Shown piece by piece: positions 6,709-11,410 of a DNA stretch of 11,410 nucleotides. Source of the stretch: Candidatus Hydrogenedentota bacterium (lineage in GTDB: Bacteria; Hydrogenedentota; Hydrogenedentia; Hydrogenedentales; CAITNO01); the NCBI GenBank assembly GCA_007124105.1, contig SLFT01000450.1, positions 1 through 11,410 on the forward strand, read 5' to 3'. Position 1 is the first letter of the stretch. Each line of letters opens with the position of its first letter. Both the position numbers and the translations under genes were made by a program. The notes under the pieces were generated by a model, which was not told the DNA's origin, searched no databases, and saw only the letters and a program-made list of their open reading frames with translations.

Positions 6709-7386
6709 GTGACTTATGAGCAAACAGAAGGCATCGTGCTGCGCAAAGTTGATTTCAGCGAGACGAGCAGTATTGTTACGTTTCTGACGCTCCAGCGCGG
6801 ACGCATGGCGTGCATGGTCAAAGGCGCGCGCCGAAAAGGCAGTCCCATGGCCACCTTGCTCGATACTTATAACCGTCTGGAAATTACCTATACCTGGCGG
6901 GAGAGCCGACAGGTGCAACTACTGACGGAAGCCGTGTTGTTGGATGGCTACAGCGCCATAAAGGCAGATTTGGAACGCATCGCATGCGCCGCATTCTTGT
7001 TGGAAATCGCAGGGAGCGCCGCCCAGGAAAATGATGCTGCGCCGGAGTTATTCTACGCGTTGCGTGAGGGCCTGAAGCAATTAGACGCAAAACAGTGCAG
7101 TCCGCCTCTGGCAGTAGCACAGGGCGTTTACGCGACACTGGAGGCGGCAGGTTTCGCGCCTCATGCTGCCGAGGCTCTGTTTAGGGAACAAACCCGTCGG
7201 ATGTCTAGTGAGGAACGCGCTGCCGTGAGTTACGCGCTACAGGAATTGGGCGTCGCTTCACCCATCTCTAACCCGGCAGCCGCGCCTGTCCTGATTCGTT
7301 TTCTGAAGGATTATGCGGCCTATCAATTTGAATGCGCCCTCAAAAGCTACGCCTTTCTTGAAACAATTTTGCGTGAGAACCCATAG
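6709..7386 (+). CDS. recO: DNA repair protein RecO
   Basis: A 225-aa cytosolic protein that in the RecFOR pathway binds single-stranded DNA and SSB and helps load RecA at gaps. It starts at GTG 6709 with SD GGAG (6698-6701) 7 nt upstream. The N-terminal OB-fold is clear: EGIVLRKVDFSETSSIVTFLT (7-27), RGRMACMVKGARRKGS (30-45), and LDTYNRLEITY (51-61). The C-terminal helical part has TLEAAGFAPHA, where many RecO proteins place a CxxCG zinc-binding segment; no such cysteines are present here. Length is slightly under the usual 230-260. It lies only 23 nt after the ceramidase-like pair and so may be co-transcribed with it, which looks accidental. Confidence 0.88.
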   Translation: MTYEQTEGIVLRKVDFSETSSIVTFLTLQRGRMACMVKGARRKGSPMATLLDTYNRLEITYTWRESRQVQLLTEAVLLDGYSAIKADLERIACAAFLLEIAGSAAQENDAAPELFYALREGLKQLDAKQCSPPLAVAQGVYATLEAAGFAPHAAEALFREQTRRMSSEERAAVSYALQELGVASPISNPAAAPVLIRFLKDYAAYQFECALKSYAFLETILRENP

Positions 7387-7425
7387 TGCGACATGGCCGC
7401 AACTGTTTTCAACGTGTTTTACCGT

Positions 7426-7456
7426 TTGACCCGAGGGGTTAATAATATGATACAAT
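7426..7456 (+). promoter_or_regulatory. Candidate promoter upstream of the RRM-like remnant
   Basis: TTGACC (7426-7431) is followed after 19 bp by TACAAT (7451-7456), each matching five of six consensus bases. It would start transcription near 7463, about 26 nt before the ATG at 7489. The spacing is long, and it could equally feed the oxidoreductase operon further on. Confidence 0.4.
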
Positions 7457-7488
7457 TTCCCGTATATGATGTGATGTAGCGCTTCTTA

Positions 7489-7680
7489 ATGGTCGGTGTT
7501 ACTATTAGCAGGCTCTTTTCCAAGGCTAATGGCCGCATATGTGGCCTTCAAGAAACTTGGACGCGACAAAAAGCCTTCCGCTCTGATTGACGCTTTGCTT
7601 TTATTGAATTTGCCTCTGATGCATCTGCAATGATTGCCCTCGTCGCATCGTGGATGTTCCCGGTGTGCCCCCCTCGGTGA
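7489..7680 (+). pseudogene. Degraded RRM-type RNA-binding protein reading frame (candidate)
   Basis: In one frame, ATG 7489 runs 33 codons to a TGA (7588-7590), then continues 29 codons to a second TGA (7678-7680). The second half begins RFAFIEFASDASA. This matches the RNP1 core of RNA-recognition motifs ([RK]-G-F/Y-G/A-F/Y-V/I/L-x-F/Y) apart from the missing glycine. Before it stand VGVTIS, like a strand-1 RNP2, and RLFSKANGRI, like the first helix and second strand of an RRM. The roughly 12 residues that normally separate those two parts are missing, and there is no SD. The best reading is a shrunken, stop-interrupted relic of a small bacterial RRM protein. Chance resemblance over so short a stretch cannot be excluded. 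The rest of the 395-bp spacer (7387-7781) holds only promoter-like signals. Confidence 0.4.
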
Positions 7681-7727
7681 TAGGATTGTATGTGTTATTA
7701 ACACAAGCCGCGATTCTTTCAACCTTT

Positions 7728-7755
7728 TTGACATTGGGCCACTCACAACCATAAC
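7728..7755 (+). promoter_or_regulatory. Promoter of the 2-oxoacid:ferredoxin oxidoreductase operon
   Basis: A perfect TTGACA (7728-7733) stands 16 bp before CATAAC (7750-7755, four of six). Transcription from near 7762 would give a short leader of about 20 nt that contains only the SD AGGAT (7769-7773) before ATG 7782. No operator-like palindrome was noticed around it. Confidence 0.55.
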
Positions 7756-7781
7756 TTCAGGTGTGAACAGGATAGTGAAAC

Positions 7782-8366
7782 ATGGATACCACACAGATTG
7801 ATCAGATAGAAATACGTTGGCACGGGCGCGGCGGACAGGGCGCTGTTACCTCCGCCAATCTTCTTGCCGAGGCGGCGTATTATGCCGGGTTCAAAGGGGT
7901 GAGTTCCGCGCCCGCTTTCGGCGCGGAACGGCGCGGCGCGCCTGTTACTGCTTCGACCCGGTTGGCCAACGCGCCCCTGCGCCATTTTTCGCAGGTGGAA
8001 TCCCCGAACATGGTCGTTATACTGGAAGGCAGTTTATTGACTACGGCAAAGGCCACGCAGGGGCTGACGGATAACGGCCACGTAATCGTGAACAGCCCGT
8101 TTCTGCCCGACGCGTTGGGTTTGTCAAATGGGTATCGGGTTGCCACGGTTAATGCAGACCGCATAGCCGAGGAAATAAATCTACGCGCTTCCGGTGTAAT
8201 CATGGTGAATACGGCCATGTTGGGCGCAGTGGCGCGCGCGACCGGCTTGATAACGCTTGAACACATTGAGCGCGCATTAAGCCATGCATTCTCGCCAAAA
8301 GCGGCGCGTAAGAATATGGAAGCCGCGCGTTTGACGTATGAAGCCACCTGTTGCGCCTTCGAGTAA
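7782..8366 (+). CDS. porG: 2-oxoacid:ferredoxin oxidoreductase, gamma subunit
   Basis: A 194-aa cytosolic subunit of the pyruvate/ketoacid:ferredoxin oxidoreductase type. The family fold is marked by IRWHGRGGQGAVTSANLLAEA (11-31), FGAERRGAPV (46-55) with the conserved Arg pair, and NTAMLGAVARATG (143-155). The length is typical (about 180-195). In four-subunit enzymes gamma corresponds to domain II of single-chain pyruvate:ferredoxin oxidoreductase and helps build the CoA/2-oxoacid site. It is first in a gamma-delta-alpha-beta operon, 32 nt before delta. The symbol is given by class; a 2-ketoisovalerate or other 2-oxoacid enzyme cannot be excluded. Confidence 0.88.
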   Translation: MDTTQIDQIEIRWHGRGGQGAVTSANLLAEAAYYAGFKGVSSAPAFGAERRGAPVTASTRLANAPLRHFSQVESPNMVVILEGSLLTTAKATQGLTDNGHVIVNSPFLPDALGLSNGYRVATVNADRIAEEINLRASGVIMVNTAMLGAVARATGLITLEHIERALSHAFSPKAARKNMEAARLTYEATCCAFE

Positions 8367-8398
8367 TCGTGTTTGTAAATAAAATGGAGTGATAAATT

Positions 8399-8734
8399 AT
8401 GGGACAGACAAGAGATTGTGGCCAGAAAACTGCTATGTCGTGGCCCTGTGTGGGCGAGGCAGGCAGGACCGGAGATTGGCGCACTACGCGCCCTGTGGTG
8501 GACCCCGATAAGTGCATAGCCGCGCGGAAAGATAAAATTGTCTGCATGCAATGCTGGATGTTTTGTCCGGATAATGTTATCAGCCGCACCGCTCCCCCCG
8601 AAATAGACCTCGAATATTGCAAGGGGTGCGGGATATGCGTACAGGTATGCCCCAGCCAGGCCATTGAGATGCGTCCCGAGCATGCCGAGAACGCTGAAGC
8701 ATCGGTTATGGAGGAAGCGCCCTGTGACAGTTGA
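8399..8734 (+). CDS. porD: 2-oxoacid:ferredoxin oxidoreductase, delta subunit (2x[4Fe-4S] ferredoxin)
   Basis: A 111-aa iron-sulfur subunit that carries electrons from the proximal cluster of the beta subunit to ferredoxin. SD GGAG (8386-8389) is 9 nt before the ATG. The N-terminus has the subunit-specific TGDWRTTRPVVD (24-35). The second cluster motif is canonical: C74-x2-C77-x2-C80-x3-C84-P. The first is unusual: C39-x9-C49-x2-C52-x3-C56-P, where x2 is standard between the first two cysteines. The extra residues (IAARKDKIV) are polar and basic. C7 and C17 are additional cysteines. Its end overlaps the alpha subunit start by 11 nt, which suggests translational coupling. Confidence 0.88.
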   Translation: MGQTRDCGQKTAMSWPCVGEAGRTGDWRTTRPVVDPDKCIAARKDKIVCMQCWMFCPDNVISRTAPPEIDLEYCKGCGICVQVCPSQAIEMRPEHAENAEASVMEEAPCDS

Positions 8735-9941
8735 AACAAAATCCATTTCTGTTATTACGGGAAACAAGGCGGCGGCGGAAGCCGCGCGACTGGCGCGTGT
8801 TGACGTTGTCGCCGCCTATCCGATTACACCACAGTCCCCCGTGGTGGAGGCGCTTTCCAAATATATTGAAACGGGCATTCTTGACGCTGAGTTCATCACC
8901 GTTGAAAGTGAGCATAGCGCTATGGGCGTCTGCATCGGCGCTGCTGCGTCCGGTTCGCGCGTATTCACCGCCAGCAGCGCTAATGGACTGGCCTATATGT
9001 GCGAACAATTGTCCTGGGCCGCCGGGTCGCGTTTGCCGATTGTCATGGGTTGCGCCAATCGGGCCATGTCCGCGCCGTGGAGTGTGCTCAATGATCAGCA
9101 GGATGCCATGTCGCAACGCGATCAAGGGTGGATACAACTATACTGTCGCAACAACCAGGAAATTTTTGACACATTCTTGCAGGGATTTCGGATTGCCGAG
9201 CAAGTGCAGCTGCCGGTGATGGTTTGTTATGACGGCTACATCCTTTCACATACGGTGATGCCCGTAGACATTCCCGAGCAGGAACAGGTGGATGCCTACC
9301 TGCCCCCTTATTCGGTACATACCGTACTCGACCCGGACACGCCGCGCAATATCAATCCCGTAACGCTGGCCGACCCACGGTTGAACGGCGACGGTGTGTT
9401 GTGTCACGGCTACATGGAATTTCGTTATCTTATGCAACAGGCCCATCAGGAGGCGATGGATGTGATCGTCGCCGCGGACGTGGAATTTGAGTCTTGTTTT
9501 GGGCGAAGCTGGGGCGGCCTTACCTGGTCGCATAAATTGGACGATGCGGACACGGTATTACTGGCGGCGGGAAGCCTCGCCGGCGAAGCCACCATCGCCG
9601 CCGATACGCTGCGCGAAGAAGGCATACGCGCCGGCGTACTGGGGTTGCGTTCCTATCGCCCCTTTCCCGCGGCGGCGCTGGCCGCTCAACTGGCTGGTGC
9701 GCGACTTGTCGTGGTCTTCGATAAGAGCCTCAGCTATGGATATGGCGGGCCGATTTGCATAGACCTGCAAGCGGCGCTCATGAACCATCGTCTCTCGCCC
9801 GAGATACACGGCTATATTGCCGGTTTGGGCGGACGCGATATTAAGGCGCGTGAACTTACCGCGGCAGTCCAGGAAAGTGTGGCGTGGGTGAAGCAGGAAA
9901 AAGCGCTCAAGCCCACGGGCTGGATCAACCTGAAACTCTAA
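8724..9941 (+). CDS. porA: 2-oxoacid:ferredoxin oxidoreductase, alpha subunit
   Basis: A 405-aa subunit starting at GTG 8724, chosen because a strong SD GGAGGA (8710-8715) lies 8 nt upstream inside delta; the frame is open from an ATG at 8664 but that has no support. It contains the pyrimidine-binding ThDP half and the transketolase C-terminal-like domain. Motifs: AAYPITPQSPVVEAL (30-44), ESEHSAMGVCIGAAASG (61-77), ASSANGLAYM (83-92), LPIVMG-x-ANRAMSAPW (104-119), NDQQDAMSQRDQGWIQLY (123-140). The Glu of ESEHS is the expected activator of the ThDP aminopyrimidine. The usual ND/CD-H-x-D element reads NDQQD, with Gln in place of His. C-terminal GLRSYRPFP (307-315) and YGYGGP (338-343) fit domains known from the family. 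It is followed 30 nt later by beta. Confidence 0.9.
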   Translation: MTVETKSISVITGNKAAAEAARLARVDVVAAYPITPQSPVVEALSKYIETGILDAEFITVESEHSAMGVCIGAAASGSRVFTASSANGLAYMCEQLSWAAGSRLPIVMGCANRAMSAPWSVLNDQQDAMSQRDQGWIQLYCRNNQEIFDTFLQGFRIAEQVQLPVMVCYDGYILSHTVMPVDIPEQEQVDAYLPPYSVHTVLDPDTPRNINPVTLADPRLNGDGVLCHGYMEFRYLMQQAHQEAMDVIVAADVEFESCFGRSWGGLTWSHKLDDADTVLLAAGSLAGEATIAADTLREEGIRAGVLGLRSYRPFPAAALAAQLAGARLVVVFDKSLSYGYGGPICIDLQAALMNHRLSPEIHGYIAGLGGRDIKARELTAAVQESVAWVKQEKALKPTGWINLKL

Positions 9942-9971
9942 ACAAAGATATAATGTCAACTGGAGATATAC

Positions 9972-10877
9972 ATGGCTACCAACGCATTGAAGTTGCCTGA
10001 AGTAGAGTACATGCTGCCTGGAAACCGCGCGTGCGCGGGATGCAGCGTAGGCATTGTGTTTCGCCATCTCAGCAAAGCCCTTGAAGGCAAGGCGATATTT
10101 GTGGTGCCGGCAAGCTGTTTTACCGTGTTGTGCGGTATGTATCCCACTGCCTCGGTAACGGTGCCGGTAATGAACAGCGTTTTCCCGGGGACAGCGGCCT
10201 GCGCATCGGGTATTGCCGCTTCCCTGAAAAAACAGGGGCGCGAGGATATGACCGTTGTAGCCATGGCCGGCGACGGCGGCACGGCTGATATCGGCATCCA
10301 GGGGCTTAGCGGCGCCGCCGAGCGTAATGCGAACGTGTTCTTTGTCTGTTACGACAATGAGGCGTATATGAATACCGGAACGCAGCGTTCAGGGTTGACC
10401 CCGCTTGGCGCACAGACCTCAACAACACCAACCTTTGGAAAATTACAGTTCCCCAAGGATATGCCGGCAATTGTTGAGGCGCACCACATCCCCTATATCG
10501 CCTAGTCAAGTCCGGGCTATCCCGGCGATTTATACGATAAGGTCTGTAAGGCGCGACGCGTATCCGGAACGCGTTATATGCATATTAACGCTCCATGCCC
10601 TGCTGGATGGCAATATGCGCCCGCTGAAACAGTGGCCATGGCAAAGAGCGCCGTTGAAACCGGCGCGTTCATCCTCTTTGAAATTGAGGATGGACAATTC
10701 AGGCTCACTGGAAGAAGTTTAATGCTGGCGGAAAACGATAAGCGCCCCCCCATCAGCGATTTTCTGGAGCCTCAGGGCCGTTTCGGAAAGTTGGACGATG
10801 ATGCGTTGACGCGTATACAGGAACGTGTGAATCAGCGTTGGCAGAAGGCGGTGGAACGGCACAAGGCGGACGAGTAG
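9972..10877 (+). CDS. porB: 2-oxoacid:ferredoxin oxidoreductase, beta subunit, interrupted by in-frame TAG
   Basis: The ThDP/proximal-cluster subunit of the complex. SD GGAG (9962-9965) is 6 nt before the ATG. The frame reads 177 codons to TAG (10503-10505), then continues in the same frame for 123 codons to a second TAG at 10875-10877; together 301 codons match the family's length. Seen before the TAG: CAGC (C21, C24) for the proximal [4Fe-4S], PASCF (C49), GDGGTADIG (100-108) and YDNEAYMNTG (127-136) for Mg-ThDP, QRSGLTP, and FGK...KDMP...HHIPYIA. After it: GYPGDLY, APCPAGW (C209, probable fourth cluster ligand) and AKSAVETG. The family normally reads about PYVATAS here, so TAG replaces the Thr-like codon. 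The usual TGC-[LM]-E reads SCFT. A product ending at 177 would lack C209 and should not be functional. Readthrough, nonsense mutation or assembly error are the options; type CDS is used because the frame is otherwise intact. Confidence 0.85.
10503..10525 (+). other. In-frame amber codon with adjacent 5-bp GC hairpin
   Basis: TAG (10503-10505) is followed after 6 nt by CCGGG (10512-10516), loop CTAT, CCCGG (10521-10525). The hairpin lies within codons for a conserved PGYPG stretch, so it may simply reflect coding constraint and GC-rich codon use. Its distance from the stop resembles known stop-codon recoding stems, but it is short. Confidence 0.45.
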
Positions 10878-10960
10878 GAACGGGGCACAATAGTAAGGCG
10901 ACAGGAATAGATAGCGGATAATAATCGTTCCGTAACGTATAACAAGATAAGGAAAGCATC

Positions 10961-11197
10961 ATGTCAGAAACAAAACGTTTTTCGCCCGATATGACAGTGT
11001 CCGATGCGATGGCGCTGCATCCGCGCGCCGGGGAAGTGTTCGCGGCTTTTCACCTGGGCGGCTGCGCCCATTGCCATATAAACGCATACGAAACAGTGCA
11101 ACAGGTGTGCGAAGCCTATGGCGTGGAAGTCAATGTGCTGCTGGAGGTACTTGAAGGGCTTTTTGACGGCGACACCGACACTGACACCGACAAATGA
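10961..11197 (+). CDS. DUF1858-domain (hybrid-cluster-associated redox disulfide) protein
   Basis: A 78-aa cytosolic protein. SD AAGGAAA (10949-10955) precedes the ATG. The body fits DUF1858 / TIGR03980-like small proteins: DMTVSDAMALHPRAGEVF (10-27), GGCAHCHINAYETVQQVC (33-50), then YGVEVNVLLEVLE (53-65). Cys35 and Cys38 form the CxxC expected to make a redox-active disulfide or bind a metal; Cys50 is an extra one. Such proteins often occur beside anaerobic redox enzymes such as hybrid-cluster protein; here it trails the oxidoreductase by 83 nt and may be in the same operon. The C-terminus is an unusual acidic run, DGDTDTDTDK, encoded by a short GACACN repeat (about 11171-11191). Its exact role is unknown. 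Confidence 0.8.
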   Translation: MSETKRFSPDMTVSDAMALHPRAGEVFAAFHLGGCAHCHINAYETVQQVCEAYGVEVNVLLEVLEGLFDGDTDTDTDK

Positions 11198-11410
11198 GAT
11201 ACGCCTGAATGCGCCAGTTCCAACGCAAGGGATAGGGGTTGTGGAAGAATGGCGTCTTGAGGTCGTATTGACAACAAGCGAATGGTAGCGCACAAAAGTG
11301 GAGTTTTTCCTGCTGCAAGGAAACTGTAATACTTATAGAAGTCAACGGCAGGCCAGGTTGCTCTTGCGAACAATTTTTTCGGTGTACAGAGCGAAATAAA
11401 ACCAAGGTAG
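11198..11410. other. Downstream intergenic region, no gene recognised
   Basis: No supported reading frame, tRNA or clear terminator was found in these 213 bp. A perfect TTGACA occurs at 11268-11273, but the bases 17 bp on (CACAAA) are a poor -10. The short ATG frame near 11282 ends after 15 codons. A gene may begin just beyond the window. Confidence 0.4.

Noticed and set aside
7489..7530. Resemblance of MVGVTISRLFSK to the N-terminus of eukaryotic ARF GTPases
   Set aside because: No GTPase P-loop or later motif follows in any frame; the similarity is limited to about a dozen residues and is likely chance.
7588..7590. TGA as a selenocysteine codon in the RRM-like frame
   Set aside because: RRM proteins are not known selenoproteins, the frame also lacks other essential parts, and no SECIS-like stem was evident next to it.
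7880..8767. 295-aa minus-strand frame over the gamma and delta subunits
   Set aside because: It runs opposite two well-supported genes and shows no recognisable family motif.
10503..10505. Genome-wide reassignment of TAG to an amino acid
   Set aside because: Several genes in the window end at TAG exactly at their expected family lengths, including the terminal stop of the same beta subunit gene.
10578..10877. Independent small gene starting at the ATG after the beta-subunit TAG
   Set aside because: No SD precedes 10578, and family-like coding sequence already begins at 10506, upstream of this ATG. It is the continuation of the beta subunit.
11130..11405. Minus-strand frame of about 90 aa at the right end
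   Set aside because: No SD, no recognisable motif, and it overlaps the DUF1858 gene antisense.
1..11410. CRISPR array, tRNA/rRNA genes or insertion sequence
   Set aside because: No regularly spaced direct repeats, cloverleaf-like stretch, rRNA sequence, transposase or terminal inverted repeats were recognised on reading either strand.

Overview
The window reads as a moderately GC-rich bacterial chromosome segment. Genes are led by clear Shine-Dalgarno (SD) sites, two start with GTG, and TAG, TGA and TAA all serve as stops. The mix of genes is a Gfo/Idh/MocA oxidoreductase tail, exported neutral-ceramidase-like proteins, a four-subunit 2-oxoacid:ferredoxin oxidoreductase, and intergenic 'TATGGGACT' repeats. 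This resembles anaerobic or facultative members of the PVC/Hydrogenedentota type, but that placement is inference and no rRNA is present to test it.

Layout, left to right: (1) the 3' end of a Gfo/Idh/MocA-type oxidoreductase (3-251), then a repeat-bearing spacer. (2) A plus-strand group with its own promoter: a 62-aa orphan of a toxin-antitoxin-like small family (469-657), an acyl-CoA dehydrogenase (706-1947) and an NADP-type short-chain reductase (2028-2819). (3) A convergent TauE/SafE anion exporter on the minus strand (2836-3633). (4) A 370-bp divergent regulatory region with nested palindromes over a -10 box. (5) Two tandem paralogous exported neutral-ceramidase-like metal hydrolases (4007-5284 and 5411-6685), separated by a perfect 14-bp hairpin and followed closely by recO (6709-7386). 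(6) A 395-bp spacer holding a decayed RRM-like (RNA-recognition-motif) reading frame and a good promoter. (7) An operon for a 2-oxoacid:ferredoxin oxidoreductase in the order gamma-delta-alpha-beta (7782-10877), then a small DUF1858 redox-disulfide protein (10961-11197). The last 213 bp show no gene.

The oxidoreductase subunits together would oxidise a 2-oxoacid with CoA to acyl-CoA and CO2: beta binds thiamine diphosphate (ThDP) and the proximal Fe-S cluster, delta carries two clusters, and alpha and gamma complete the catalytic dimer. The acyl-CoA dehydrogenase and short-chain reductase are acyl or keto redox enzymes, but nothing visible ties them to the same pathway.

The most striking observation is an in-frame TAG at codon 178 of the beta subunit. 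The frame stays open and family-like for another 123 codons, including a probable Fe-S ligand, and a small GC hairpin starts 6 nt after the TAG. It is either a recent nonsense mutation or error that disables the complex, or a readthrough/recoding site. Genome-wide reassignment of TAG is unlikely because several genes here, including this one, appear to end with TAG. Other points are the absence of the ceramidase nucleophile motif despite retained zinc ligands, an expanded first cluster motif in the delta subunit, an acyl-CoA dehydrogenase whose catalytic glutamate appears to sit in the alternative helix-G position, and the RRM remnant.
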